From the NCBI GenBank assembly GCA_000497835.1, contig KI547164.1:197235-244159 (forward strand): a stretch of 46,925 nucleotides of DNA. Reading direction: 5' to 3'. Source of the DNA: a gamma proteobacterium L18 (GTDB taxonomy: Bacteria; Pseudomonadota; Gammaproteobacteria; Pseudomonadales; Pseudomonadaceae). Made by a program: the position numbers and the translations under genes. Numbering within the stretch: position 1 is the stretch's first letter; every line of letters begins with the position of its first letter. Under the pieces are notes generated by a model. That model had not been told where the DNA came from, did not search any database, and saw only the letters and a list, made by a program, of their open reading frames with translations. Shown one piece after another: positions 27,597-36,696 of this stretch.

Positions 27597-27673
27597 CAGC
27601 TGCCGAAGGCTGCGTCAGCGGTGAGCCTGCAGTATCGCGTTGTCTGTGACGCGGCCTGCCGGCCGCTGCTACA
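27594..27673. repeat. REPIN-like inverted repeat (TAGC-type)
   Basis: GTAGCAGCTGCCGAAGGC and GCCGGCCGCTGCTACAG flank about 40 bases. It separates the small purU-side gene from the convergent membrane-protein gene. Confidence 0.7.
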
Positions 27674-27686
27674 GGTCATACCCCAT

Positions 27687-28682
27687 TCAGCGATACACCC
27701 GCTGCTTGATCCGCCGCAACAATGGCCCACCCACCATCGCCGCAAACACCGGCGCCCCCGCCAACAGATAGAAGTAATACGTCACCACCCGCCAGATCAG
27801 AATCGCCGCCGCTGCCGTCGATTTGCCCACCATGGGCGCCAACAGCGCCGCCGAGGTCAACTCCGCAGCACCCGCGCCGCCCGGCAACAGGCTGAACTGC
27901 CCGGCACTGAGCGACAGCATCTGAATCAGGAATGTCCAAGCCCAGCGCACATCTGCCCCCAACCCCTGCAAGGCCATGTACAGCACGCTATAGCGCACGC
28001 CCCAGTGCAGGCAGGTCAGCGCGAAGGCCTTGAGTAACGTGCTACGCGGCAAGGCGCAGGTATCCTTGAACGCTGCCAGGAAATGCAGCAGCTTGCGCGC
28101 CCAGCGCCGACGTTTGTGCTTGCTCACGCCCATCATCCGCAACAGTTTGCCGTTGCCGCGAATCACCTGGCGGTGCCAGCGTACCAAGGCGATGCCCAGT
28201 GCCAGACCGCCGAGCATCAACAGGCCACTGAGCATCAGCAGCCATTGCAGGCTGTGGTTGAGGTGATGAAACAGCGCGTACAGAAAGATGCCCGCCAACG
28301 CGCACAGGAAGAACGCCAGATCGCTGAGCTGATCCATGGCAAAGACCGCACTGGCCCTTGCCGGTCGCACGCCGTGACGCCCCAGCAAGGCCAGCAGCGT
28401 CAGCGGCCCGCCGCTGCCGCCGGGCGTGGCGCAGATGGCGAATTCGGTGGCCATCACCGTACCCAGGCAGCGGCGCAGGTTCAGGCGGCCCGCCAGGTTG
28501 CCCAGCAACAGGCGCAAGCGCAGGGCGTTGATGCACCAGCACAGCCCGATCATGGCGAACATTACCGGCCATAGCCCAGCGGGGAAGCGTTGCAGGCGGC
28601 CGAGCATGTCGCTGCCGCCCAGCCATAGCGGAATCAGCACCGCCACCAGGATGCCGATTGCCAGCCACGGCCAGCGTTTCAT
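27687..28682 (-). CDS. LPG-synthase-like (UPF0104/YbhN) multispanning membrane protein
   Basis: A 331-residue polytopic protein of the lysylphosphatidylglycerol synthase transmembrane (flippase-like) family without the soluble synthase domain. About eight hydrophobic segments are seen, and the family core ATPGGSGGPLTLLALL and SLLPGGAGAAELTSAALL is clear. The ATG at 28682 overlaps the DUF2334 stop by four bases. Members of this family move or flip lipids, or shape lipid A and glycolipid traffic. In this operon a role in placing a glycosylated lipid across the inner membrane is plausible but not shown. Confidence 0.85.
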   Translation of the reverse strand: MKRWPWLAIGILVAVLIPLWLGGSDMLGRLQRFPAGLWPVMFAMIGLCWCINALRLRLLLGNLAGRLNLRRCLGTVMATEFAICATPGGSGGPLTLLALLGRHGVRPARASAVFAMDQLSDLAFFLCALAGIFLYALFHHLNHSLQWLLMLSGLLMLGGLALGIALVRWHRQVIRGNGKLLRMMGVSKHKRRRWARKLLHFLAAFKDTCALPRSTLLKAFALTCLHWGVRYSVLYMALQGLGADVRWAWTFLIQMLSLSAGQFSLLPGGAGAAELTSAALLAPMVGKSTAAAAILIWRVVTYYFYLLAGAPVFAAMVGGPLLRRIKQRVYR

Positions 28683-29434
28683 GCGGCGTTGCGGGCCAGT
28701 GCCTGGCGTTGCACCCACGCAAACTTCGTCAGCGGCGTGCGCCCTTGGTCCAACAGGCGTTGCAGGGTATCGAGCCAGTACTGGCGCGCGTAGTCATGCT
28801 GCATGTCCACGGGGTGCAGGCCCAGGCGAATGCAGTCGGCCTGCTGCCATTTCTGCTGGCGCCAGTCGTTGACCACTTTCGACAGTCCGCGGCGCCAGGC
28901 GCTGCCGGCGCTCCACACCAGGCCCGGCGCCGGTATTTCGCTGAAGTCGGGCAGGCGGTACAGGTGCTGGGGGCTGCTGGTGTAACTGAGCGGCACGCGT
29001 TGCAGCGCGCGGCGCGTGCCCTCGCTCATCAGCCAGGCCGGGGCCACGAAGCCTTGCACCGGCCAGTCGTTGCGCGCAAACACCTCGAGGCCTGCCTCCA
29101 GGCGCATCAGCGCCTCAGCCTCGGACAACTGATAAAACTCGCCTTCCCACGTATAGACCCGGCGCATGAAGTACTCGCGCGGGGTGTGGGGCATCGGGCC
29201 GTCATCGGCGTGGTAGAAACCATGCAGGGCCAGTTCGTCGCCCCGGGCCAGGCGCGTGTCCATCATGCGGCGGAACGCCGGGAAGTTGTGCAGGTGATTG
29301 TGGTGGTGAAAGTCGGGCACCACCAGCAGGGTCATGGGCACCTCGCCGATGGCATCCACGGCGTCGACGAAGGGTTTGTAATGCTCCCAGCTCTCGGGAG
29401 ACACATCGTGCAATACCAGTAACACTTCAGCCAT
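28679..29434 (-). CDS. DUF2334/polysaccharide-deacetylase-like protein
   Basis: A 251-residue protein starting MAEVLLVLHDVSPES at 29434, overlapping the glycosyltransferase stop by eight bases. The carbohydrate esterase 4-like metal site is suggested by HDVSPE (start), LVVPDFHHHN, and ELALHGFYHAD (H-x3-H type), with VAPAWLMS later. There is no signal peptide. The DUF2334 family is taken to include sugar deacetylases. Here it probably acts on a sugar added by the GT4 enzyme. Confidence 0.83.
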   Translation of the reverse strand: MAEVLLVLHDVSPESWEHYKPFVDAVDAIGEVPMTLLVVPDFHHHNHLHNFPAFRRMMDTRLARGDELALHGFYHADDGPMPHTPREYFMRRVYTWEGEFYQLSEAEALMRLEAGLEVFARNDWPVQGFVAPAWLMSEGTRRALQRVPLSYTSSPQHLYRLPDFSEIPAPGLVWSAGSAWRRGLSKVVNDWRQQKWQQADCIRLGLHPVDMQHDYARQYWLDTLQRLLDQGRTPLTKFAWVQRQALARNAA

Positions 29435-30539
29435 GGCGCACCACCTTGCGGGCGCTGGTGCCGAGCACCGCGCGATAATGATCCAGCAGCCCGGCCACCA
29501 CGGTGTCCCAGGCGTAATGCTGTTCGGCGTGGGCCCGGGCGCGAAGGCCAAGGTCATTGCCTTGGGCGAACAACTGGCGGACAGCCTCGGCCATGGCCGA
29601 GGGGTCGTTGGGCCGGCACAGCAGCCCGCAGTCCGGTTGCACGATCTCGGTAAAGGCGCCAGCTGCCACGGCTACCACGGGAATGCCGCTGGCCATGGCT
29701 TCCAGAATCACCAGGCCAAAGGTTTCCTGATCACCGGCATGCAGCAGAGCGTCGGCGCTGGCCAGCAGACGGGCCAACTCGTGGGCCGGGCGGAAGTGGT
29801 CCATCACCGTGACATTGGCCGGCACATTGGCCGGCATGTGCGAGCCCACCAACAGCAGATGATACCGGCTACCCAGGCGTTTCATGCACTGCAGCAACAC
29901 GGGCAGGTTTTTTTCCTTGGAGCCGCGCCCGGCGAAGATCAGCAGGCGGGCATCTTCGGCAATGCCCAGTTCGGCGCGCAGGCCGGGGTCGCGATGGAGC
30001 GGGTTAAACGTGGTCAGATCCACCCCCAGGCGCTGCACATGCACATTGCCTACCCCCAGGCTGCGCAGTTTGTCGGCCATGACCTGGCTGGGCGCCAGCA
30101 CGCGGTCGAAGTTGCCATACAGTTTGCTGACATAGGCTTCGACGTTAGGCGTGAACCAGTTGCCCATGCGGTTGCTCACCAGCAGCGGCAGGTCGGAGTG
30201 ATAAAAGCCGATCACCGGCACGTCCAGTTGACGTCGTGCGTCAAGGGCCGCCCAGGCAGTGAGGTAGGGGTCGCCTACTTCGATCAGGTCCGGTTGCAGG
30301 TCCTTGAGCACGTTGCGCCAGGGCGCCAGGCGCAAGGGGAAGCGATAGCCGTTACCGAACGGCAGGGCAGGGGCGGGTACCTGGTACACGCCGTTGTCTT
30401 CATTGAGCGCCGGCCCCGGAATCAACAGGCTGTGGCGCACGCCAGGCGTGGCCTTGAGGCGACGGTGTTTGGCATCAAGATAGGTTCTCACGCCACCGCT
30501 GGCGGGGGCGTAGAACATGGTGATGTCAGCGATATGCAC
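29427..30539 (-). CDS. GT4-type glycosyltransferase
   Basis: A 370-residue GT-B fold glycosyltransferase, first gene of a three-gene operon. The N-terminal half has YAPASGGVRTYLDAK (acceptor side), and the C-terminal half has IFAGRGSKEKNLPVLL and the family E-x7-E pattern in GDQETFGLVILEAMASGIPVVA. The closest pattern is that of diacylglycerol/phosphatidylinositol glucosyl- or mannosyltransferases. With the deacetylase and flippase-like partners this suggests a glycolipid or glycan pathway. It lies upstream of a REPIN and its own promoter was not identified. Confidence 0.9.
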   Translation of the reverse strand: MHIADITMFYAPASGGVRTYLDAKHRRLKATPGVRHSLLIPGPALNEDNGVYQVPAPALPFGNGYRFPLRLAPWRNVLKDLQPDLIEVGDPYLTAWAALDARRQLDVPVIGFYHSDLPLLVSNRMGNWFTPNVEAYVSKLYGNFDRVLAPSQVMADKLRSLGVGNVHVQRLGVDLTTFNPLHRDPGLRAELGIAEDARLLIFAGRGSKEKNLPVLLQCMKRLGSRYHLLLVGSHMPANVPANVTVMDHFRPAHELARLLASADALLHAGDQETFGLVILEAMASGIPVVAVAAGAFTEIVQPDCGLLCRPNDPSAMAEAVRQLFAQGNDLGLRARAHAEQHYAWDTVVAGLLDHYRAVLGTSARKVVRHG

Positions 30540-30636
30540 GATCGGTATCCCTGCTCAGTGTCATTCCATAAGGTTGACCGCTGGCAGGAACAGTTGTTCG
30601 ATCGGCATGTAACAGGACTTTGGGAGCAACTGTCCT

Positions 30637-30726
30637 TGTAGGAGCGGGTTCTACCCGCGAAAAGGACGCCACGTGGCGTCAGGTATTCCGCGGTGTTCTT
30701 TTCGCGGGTAGAACCCGCTCCCACAG
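30637..30726. repeat. REPIN (GTAGGAGC-type)
   Basis: TTGTAGGAGCGGGTTCTACC and GGTAGAACCCGCTCCCACA pair across a 45-base centre, 10 bases past the chemoreceptor stop. Confidence 0.85.
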
Positions 30727-30735
30727 GTTTGCGGC

Positions 30736-32625
30736 TCAGATGCGGAAGCTGCCCACCAGTTGCTTCAGGCGGGTGGCTTGTTGCTCCAGGTCAGAACAGG
30801 CACGCAGGGTCGACTGCAGGTTCTCGATACCTTCCTGGTTAAGGGTGTTGATCTCGTTGATGTCCATGTTGATGGAATCGACCACGGCAGTCTGTTCCTC
30901 GGTGGCGGTGGCCACCGACTGGTTCATGCCGTCGATCTCACCGATGCGCACAGTCACGCTGCCCAGCCGCTCGCCGGCCTGGTTGGCAATGGACACGCTG
31001 TCGTGGCTGTGACGCTGGCTTTCGCCCATGGTGGTCACCGAGGCGCGGGCACCCACTTGCAGTTCTTCGATCATGTTCTGCACTTGCTGCGCCGATTCTT
31101 GGGTGCGGTGGGCCAGGTTGCGCACCTCGTCGGCCACCACGGCAAAACCACGGCCTGCCTCGCCGGCACGAGCGGCTTCGATGGCGGCGTTGAGCGCCAG
31201 CAGGTTGGTCTGCTGGGAAATACTGGTGATCACTTCCAGAATCTGGCCGATGTTCACGGTTTTGCTGTTCAGCGTCTCGATATGGCCACTGGAGGTGCTG
31301 ATCAGGTCCGACAGACGGTTCATGGCCTGGATGCTGTTTTCCACCACTTGCTGGCCTTCCTCGGCCAAGCGGCGCGCGCTGGTGGCCTGTTGCGAGGCCT
31401 GGGCGGCGTTGTGGGCGATCTCCTGGGCGGCGGCGCCCAGTTGGTTGATGGCTGCGGCCACGCTGTTGGTGCGGTTTGACTGCTCGTCGGAGTTGAGCAT
31501 CGACGAGTTGGAGGCCGCCACCACTCGCAGGGCCACTTCATTGACCTGCTCGGTGGCCGACGACACTTCGCGGATCGAGCCGTGGATACGTTCCACGAAG
31601 CGGTTGAAGGCGCGGCCCAGCATGCCGAACTCGTCGTTGTTGTCGACTTGCAGGCGGCGAGTCAGGTCGCCTTCGCCCTCGGCGATGTTTTCCATGGCGC
31701 GGATCATGGTGTGCAGCGGGCCCATCAGCACGCGGATCAGCATGCCCAGCAGGGCGATGATGATGACCACGGCCACCACGGTGGCGATGATGGCCGAGGT
31801 GCGGAACTGGGACAGCATGGCGAAGGCTTTGTCCTTGTCCACGGACAGACCGATGTACCAGTTCACCGAGGGCAGGCCTTTGACCGGTGCGAAGGTAATG
31901 ATGCGGGTCTTGCCGCCGATGTCCACTTCGTGCAGTGCGGTGTCGATTTTCAGATCGCTGCCAGGGGCCATCTCGGCCAGGGTTTTCATCACCAGATCGC
32001 GCTCGGGATGTACCAGGATCTTGCCGTCGGCACTGACCAGGAAAGCATGGCCCATGCCGCCGAAGTCCAGCGAGCGAATGATTTGATCCATGGTGTCCAG
32101 GCTCAGGTCGCCGCCTACTACGCCCAGGTTAGTGCCGCCCTGGTTAGCGGCTTCGACGACGGAAATCACCAGTTTGCCGGTAGCCATGTCGATATAGGGT
32201 TCGGTCAGCAACGGCCCGTTGGTGGCCAGGCCACTTTTGTACCAGGGGCGCACGCGAGGGTCGTAACCGGCGGGCATGGTGGTTTCCGGCTTGTTGTAGA
32301 AATGCCCTTGGTTGTCGCCCAGGTATACCGCCAGGAAGTTGTTGACCAGAGTTGGCTGTTCAAGCACATGGTTGACGTTGGACGGCTCAGGGTTGAGGCG
32401 GATGTTCTCCACCACGTTCTGCACCAGCAGGATACGGCCGCCCAGCCAGTTGCTGATGTTGGTCGATGTGACATCGCCCATCTCATGAAGGTAGCTTTCC
32501 AAGTCCTTGCGGATCGCATTGCGCTGCAAGTAATCGTTATACAGGGTGAACAACGCAAAGGCGGCCAGGACAATCAACGAGGCCGCGATGAGAATCTTGT
32601 GGCTGAATCTCAGGTTTTTATTCAT
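30736..32625 (-). CDS. PctA/PctB/PctC-type methyl-accepting chemotaxis protein
   Basis: A 629-residue chemoreceptor, the same length as PctA. A membrane span (about 10-30), a periplasmic dCache domain (about 35-275), a second span (about 280-302), HAMP, and the coiled-coil signalling domain with the hairpin tip [20 protein letters not shown]. The full amino-acid-binding motif of the family is present at the same numbering I remember for PctA: Y121, R126, W128, Y129, Y144, D146 and D173. It therefore should sense amino acids. Only one such gene is here, while P. aeruginosa has three at this place. No clear sigma-28 promoter was found. Confidence 0.92.
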   Translation of the reverse strand: MNKNLRFSHKILIAASLIVLAAFALFTLYNDYLQRNAIRKDLESYLHEMGDVTSTNISNWLGGRILLVQNVVENIRLNPEPSNVNHVLEQPTLVNNFLAVYLGDNQGHFYNKPETTMPAGYDPRVRPWYKSGLATNGPLLTEPYIDMATGKLVISVVEAANQGGTNLGVVGGDLSLDTMDQIIRSLDFGGMGHAFLVSADGKILVHPERDLVMKTLAEMAPGSDLKIDTALHEVDIGGKTRIITFAPVKGLPSVNWYIGLSVDKDKAFAMLSQFRTSAIIATVVAVVIIIALLGMLIRVLMGPLHTMIRAMENIAEGEGDLTRRLQVDNNDEFGMLGRAFNRFVERIHGSIREVSSATEQVNEVALRVVAASNSSMLNSDEQSNRTNSVAAAINQLGAAAQEIAHNAAQASQQATSARRLAEEGQQVVENSIQAMNRLSDLISTSSGHIETLNSKTVNIGQILEVITSISQQTNLLALNAAIEAARAGEAGRGFAVVADEVRNLAHRTQESAQQVQNMIEELQVGARASVTTMGESQRHSHDSVSIANQAGERLGSVTVRIGEIDGMNQSVATATEEQTAVVDSINMDINEINTLNQEGIENLQSTLRACSDLEQQATRLKQLVGSFRI

Positions 32626-32774
32626 GGGGGATACGATCCGCTAAGGTCTTAATTCGGGGCAGGTGATTAAGCAGTGCCTTCATCCCTAAAAGGCGGGGGC
32701 GAACGTTTTTTAAAGTTAGGTCTGTCACCTGTTCTATCGACCGTGCCGGGGAAAAGATTAAGCGAGGTGACGAA

Positions 32775-34253
32775 ATGCCTGACATTGCGCAATTGCTCAT
32801 AGGGGCCGACCTGACAGGGCAGCCCATTGGCCAGGACCTGCGCCTGGCCAACCGGCACGGCTTGATAGCCGGAGCCACCGGCACCGGCAAGACCGTCACC
32901 TTGCAGCGCCTGGCCGAGGCCTTCAGTGATGCCGGGGTGGCAGTGTTTGCGGCGGACATCAAGGGTGACCTGTGCGGGCTGGGTGCTGCGGGCGCGCCCA
33001 GCGGCAAGGTGGCCGAGCGCATTGCCGGCATGCCGTGGTTGCAGCATCGGCCGCAGGCCTACCCCGTTACCTTGTGGGATGTGCACGGGCAAAGCGGCCA
33101 CCCGTTGCGCACCACCTTGAGCGAAATGGGCCCGCTGCTGCTGGGCAGCCTGCTGGAATTGACCGACAGCCAGCAGGCGGCCTTGTACGCTGCGTTCAAG
33201 GTGGCCGACCGTGAAGGGTTGCTGTTGCTGGACATCAAGGACCTGAAGGCGCTGCTCGGTTACCTGCGCGACACGCCCCAGGCGCTGGGCCATGACAGTG
33301 CCCTGATGACCAGTGGTTCGGTCCAGGCACTGTTGCGCAGGCTGGCTGGCCTTGAGCAGCAAGGCGCCGAGGCCCTGTTCGGCGAGCCCGCGCTGCAATT
33401 GCAAGATGTGCTGGCGCCCGCCGCCGACGGCCGTGGGCGCATTCACTTGCTCGATGCCAGCCGTCTGGTGCATGAGGCACCCAAGGTGTACGCGACCTTC
33501 CTGCTGTGGTTGCTGGCTGAGCTGTTCGAGCAGTTGCCCGAGCGCGGCGATGCCGACAAGCCGCTGCTGGCGCTGTTTTTCGATGAAGCGCATTTACTGT
33601 TCGCCGGCACGCCCAAGGCCTTGCAGGACCGCCTGGAGCAGGTGGTACGCCTGATCCGCTCCAAGGGGGTGGGCGTGTTTTTCGTCACTCAGTCGCCGGC
33701 CGATTTGCCCGACAACGTGCTGGCGCAACTGGGGCTGCGGGTGCAGCACGGTCTGAGGGCGTTCACGGCCAAGGAACAGAAGTCGCTGAAGGCGGTGGCG
33801 GATGGCTTCCGTCCCAACCCGGCCTTCGACAGCCTGGCGGTGCTGACGGAACTGGGCATTGGTGAAGCACTGGTGGGTACATTGCAGGACAAAGGGACGC
33901 CCGCCATGGTCCAGCGCGTGCTGGTGGCGCCGCCGCAGTCGCGCATCGGGCCGCTGAGCGAGGCGGAGCGGGCGGCGATCATTGCCGCCTCGCCGTTGCA
34001 GGGGCGCTATGACAAGCCGGTCGACCGCGAGTCGGCGTATGAGATGCTGCTGGCGCGCAAGGCGCCGCCGGTGGACGAGACGGCCGCGCCCGCGCCGGCG
34101 GGTGGCAGCCTGGCGGACAGGGCAGGGGAGTTGTTGGGCGGGGTGGCGGGCCAGGCGATCAAGTCGGCGATGCGCCAGGCGGCCAGTCAGTTGGGGCGTG
34201 AGTTGGTGCGGGGGTTGATGGGGTCGCTGCTGGGCGGCAAGAAACGCCGTTGA
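32775..34253 (+). CDS. HerA/DUF853-family ATPase (YjgR-like)
   Basis: A 492-residue ATPase of the FtsK/HerA superfamily. Walker A is GATGTGKT (about 34-41), Walker B is LALFFDEAHLLF, and the FVTQSPADLPDNVLAQLG segment is typical of the DUF853 group. Its C-terminal 70 residues are glycine/alanine-rich and basic. GAGGTG precedes the ATG. It stands alone; function is unknown, although similar proteins couple ATP use to DNA or protein movement. Confidence 0.9.
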   Translation: MPDIAQLLIGADLTGQPIGQDLRLANRHGLIAGATGTGKTVTLQRLAEAFSDAGVAVFAADIKGDLCGLGAAGAPSGKVAERIAGMPWLQHRPQAYPVTLWDVHGQSGHPLRTTLSEMGPLLLGSLLELTDSQQAALYAAFKVADREGLLLLDIKDLKALLGYLRDTPQALGHDSALMTSGSVQALLRRLAGLEQQGAEALFGEPALQLQDVLAPAADGRGRIHLLDASRLVHEAPKVYATFLLWLLAELFEQLPERGDADKPLLALFFDEAHLLFAGTPKALQDRLEQVVRLIRSKGVGVFFVTQSPADLPDNVLAQLGLRVQHGLRAFTAKEQKSLKAVADGFRPNPAFDSLAVLTELGIGEALVGTLQDKGTPAMVQRVLVAPPQSRIGPLSEAERAAIIAASPLQGRYDKPVDRESAYEMLLARKAPPVDETAAPAPAGGSLADRAGELLGGVAGQAIKSAMRQAASQLGRELVRGLMGSLLGGKKRR

Positions 34254-34257
34254 TTGT

Positions 34258-34300
34258 GTAGGGGGGGGGCGCCGAGCCCTTGCTCGCGATGAGGCCCATA
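34258..34300. repeat. degenerate REP with a nine-G run
   Basis: The sequence after the HerA-like stop, GTA followed by nine G, then CGCC...GCTCGCGATGAGG, looks like one arm of a REP whose GGAGC core has been altered by homopolymer expansion. No second arm is present. Confidence 0.45.
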
Positions 34301-34330
34301 AAGTCAGTGAAGCTCATGGATCAAAAACAG

Positions 34331-34356
34331 AAAAAGGCGCCCGAAGGCGCCTTTTT
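34331..34356 (-). terminator. intrinsic terminator of pitA
   Basis: AAAAAGGCGCC and GGCGCCTTTTT pair around CGAA, 15 bases past the pitA stop; the symmetric A/T flanks make it work in both directions. Confidence 0.92.
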
Positions 34357-34370
34357 CCACAGCAGTGACC

Positions 34371-35843
34371 TTAGGCCACAAACTTCGACGACAACCAGAA
34401 CAGCCCCGCCGCCAAGGCCATCGACGCCGGCAGGGTCAGCACCCACGCCAGCATGATGGTCTTGATGGTGCCGCCCTGCAGGCCGCTCTTGTTGGCGACC
34501 ATGGTGCCGGCCACACCCGACGACAATACGTGGGTGGTCGACACCGGCAGTGCGAAGACGTTGGCCAGGCCAATCGACAGCGCGGCAGTGATCTGCGCCG
34601 ACATGCCCTGTGCGTAGGTCATGCCCTGCTTGCCGATCTTCTCGCCGATGGTCAATACCACGCGCTTCCAGCCGATCATGGTGCCCAGGCCCAGGGCCAG
34701 TGCTACCGCCACCACAACCCAGAAGGGTGCATATTCGGTGGTGGTGGTCAGGTCCTTGCGCAGTTTCTCAAGGTCCGATTTTTCACGCGAGTCCAGCGCT
34801 GGCAGCTTGCCCACCTGACGCGCGGTGTCGTCCAGGCACAGCAGGTAGCGGCGTACTTCGATGCGCTTTTCCGGGGCCAGCGAATGATAGTCCGACACAC
34901 CGTTCAGGGTGGTCAGCAGCGCATTGATGGTCGGCTCGGTCTGCTGCGGCTCGCAACGGTACTGGTCCGGCAGGTCGCCGGCCTGGGATTTGCCCAGGGC
35001 CAGGTATTCGCCCAGCGTCGGTGCGTTGCGCTGGTAGAACTGGCTCAGGTGCTGGGTGGCATCGCGGGTACGCTCGATCTGGTAGGTGGTACTGCTCAGG
35101 TCCAGTACGAACTGCGCCGGCACGATGCCGATCAGCACCAGCATGATCAGGCCGATACCCTTCTGACCGTCGTTGGAGCCGTGCACGAAGCTCACGGCCA
35201 TGGCCGATACCACCAGCACCAGACGGTTCCAGAACGGCGGATGCTTCTTGGAGTCGGTCTTTTTGCGCTGCTCGGGGGTCTTGTGCATGTTGGACAGCGG
35301 GCGCCACCACTTCAACGCAATCAGCACCAGCGCGGCCACCAGGAAACCAACGATGGGCGAGACCACCAGCGAGGCGCCGATGTCGATCGCTTTCTGCCAG
35401 TTCACGCCCTTGCCCAGCGGGATGTGGTTGAGCATGGCGTTGGCCAGGCCCACGCCCAGGATCGAACCGATCAGGGTGTGCGAGCTGGACGACGGAATGC
35501 CGAAATACCAGGTACCCAGGTTCCAGGCGATGGCCGCCGCCAGCAGCGAGAACACCATGGCCAGGCCCTGGCCGGTGTTGACGTTGATCAGCAACTCGAC
35601 CGGCAGCAGGTGAACGATGGCATAGGCTACGCCTACGCCGCCAAACAGCACGCCCAGGAAGTTGAAGGCGCCGGAGAAGAACACGGCCAGGTGCGGCGGC
35701 ATGGCTTTGGTGTAAATGACAGTAGCGACCGCGTTGGCGGTGTCATGAAAGCCATTGATGAACTCGAAAGCCAGGACAAAGGCGAGAGCGAAGAAAAGGC
35801 TCACCAGTACCCAGGCGTCGACTCCGTGGAATAAATCAATCAT
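34371..35843 (-). CDS. pitA: inorganic phosphate transporter of the PiT family
   Basis: A 490-residue multispanning carrier that imports metal-phosphate with protons at the inner membrane, the low-affinity, constitutive phosphate route. PiT signatures occur twice, GFHDTANAVATVIYTKAMPP near residues 30-49 and the second copy VHGSNDGQKGIG in the middle, which reflects the internal duplication of the family. An extended cytoplasmic loop (about 240-350) separates the two halves, as in E. coli PitA/B. Three PhoB half-sites lie about 230 bases upstream, so Pho repression is possible. Confidence 0.93.
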   Translation of the reverse strand: MIDLFHGVDAWVLVSLFFALAFVLAFEFINGFHDTANAVATVIYTKAMPPHLAVFFSGAFNFLGVLFGGVGVAYAIVHLLPVELLINVNTGQGLAMVFSLLAAAIAWNLGTWYFGIPSSSSHTLIGSILGVGLANAMLNHIPLGKGVNWQKAIDIGASLVVSPIVGFLVAALVLIALKWWRPLSNMHKTPEQRKKTDSKKHPPFWNRLVLVVSAMAVSFVHGSNDGQKGIGLIMLVLIGIVPAQFVLDLSSTTYQIERTRDATQHLSQFYQRNAPTLGEYLALGKSQAGDLPDQYRCEPQQTEPTINALLTTLNGVSDYHSLAPEKRIEVRRYLLCLDDTARQVGKLPALDSREKSDLEKLRKDLTTTTEYAPFWVVVAVALALGLGTMIGWKRVVLTIGEKIGKQGMTYAQGMSAQITAALSIGLANVFALPVSTTHVLSSGVAGTMVANKSGLQGGTIKTIMLAWVLTLPASMALAAGLFWLSSKFVA

Positions 35844-36143
35844 GAAGGTTTTCTGACCCGGTCATAAGGGGGCGCGATTATGCCAGAAAACCCTGCAAAT
35901 CGATGCCCTCGCTGCCGGTCGGTAACAAATTTCGACAATTCGGTCAGGACGACCAAGGGCAACCCGCCTGGGGGAACAGGCGGGGAAAGTCCGCAAAATG
36001 GCGGGCTTTGACGGGTTTTACAGCGCTTTTCAGGCTGTTCTCAATGTCTCAAACGAGCGTATGAAATTTTCCGTCATCAGGCTGTCATCGACCGGTCATG
36101 GTGATCAGGACGACGTTCAATGCCATTAGAGTGCAATCAGCGC
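35844..36143. other. pitA upstream region
   Basis: A 300-base gap containing the Pho boxes at 36071-36099. No coding frame in it is supported. On the plus strand the Pho boxes point into the antisense side of the small gene at 36144-36344. Confidence 0.5.
36071..36099 (+). promoter_or_regulatory. triple tandem PhoB half-site (Pho boxes)
   Basis: CCGTCAT (36071-36077), CTGTCAT (36082-36088) and CGGTCAT (36093-36099) are three seven-base repeats in 11-base register. Against the Pho-box pattern CTGTCAT-N4-CTGTCAT the second and third repeats match 13 of 14 positions, so two overlapping 18-base Pho boxes are present. By the usual orientation they would activate rightward transcription. Confidence 0.75.
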
Positions 36144-36344
36144 TCAAGGTTCCTCGCCCTTCAGATCCTTTTCGATCTTCTGGATTTCCTGGGCGAAGGC
36201 CTGGTCGAGCAGGCTGGCACGCTTGCGCCAAGGCTTGCGTTCCGGCTCGGGTTGCGCGGCGTAAGTAGTGACTTCGCCGCCGTAAACTTCCTTGTAACGT
36301 TGTTCCTGGCGCTCAAGTTCCGCGCGCAGTTCATCTTTCGTCAC
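36144..36344 (-). CDS. small conserved basic/coiled-coil protein, unknown function
   Basis: A 66-residue protein with a GTG start and TAGGTAA as ribosome-binding site. The N-terminal third is a charged helix ([19 protein letters not shown]), then a basic stretch ([17 protein letters not shown]). No membrane segment. I do not recognise it by name. A TGCTATAAT extended -10 promoter about 215 bases upstream on the same strand could drive it with a long leader. Position between pitA and pcaR resembles a small hypothetical gene I recall in P. putida. Confidence 0.65.
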   Translation of the reverse strand: MTKDELRAELERQEQRYKEVYGGEVTTYAAQPEPERKPWRKRASLLDQAFAQEIQKIEKDLKGEEP

Positions 36345-36559
36345 ATTGTTACCTAATGGTTCTATTTGTTTCCGGTGTTTGCGCGATACCCGTCCAGGCT
36401 CACGGCCACGTCACCGGAAAAAGGGGCTGTCGTAGCAACAGTCTGTTTATTGTCGGGAGGCCGGCGATGCTGCGCCAAGCCTCGTACCGGCGCCGAATGT
36501 TGGCCGATACAGAGTGTGCGCCTGTGTGAACTAAACTGTTACCAGACCCACGCAAACTA

Positions 36560-36568
36560 ATTATAGCA
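36560..36568 (-). promoter_or_regulatory. extended -10 promoter element
   Basis: On the minus strand the sequence reads TGC-TATAAT, a perfect -10 with the TG extension; no good -35 is needed for such promoters. It faces the small gene at 36344, giving a leader of about 210 bases. Confidence 0.5.
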
Positions 36569-36664
36569 ATACTCGCCAATAAGACTATCAACCGAATGCG
36601 TCGCTTGTATCAACTTGGCAGCCAGTTTTGTTACAGCGCGCGTGACAGGTGCGGGGGCGGGGAA

Positions 36665-36696
36665 GAAAAAACGGCCTTGCCCCGAGGCAAGGCCGT
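36665..36696 (-). terminator. strong intrinsic terminator of the predicted small RNA
   Basis: GGCAAGGCCGT and ACGGCCTTGCC pair around a four-base loop, with TTTTTT after it on the minus strand. No annotated minus-strand gene ends here, which implies a short non-coding transcript. Confidence 0.88.

Noticed and set aside
32640..32770. Sigma-28-type promoter for the chemoreceptor
   Set aside because: TAAA followed 14 bases later by GCCTTTTA departs from GCCGATAA in the core and in spacing, so it is not claimed.
36120..36356. A 78-residue plus-strand frame downstream of the Pho boxes
   Set aside because: It is exactly antisense to the more credible minus-strand 66-residue gene, lacks a ribosome-binding site and resembles no protein; the Pho boxes alone do not make it a gene.
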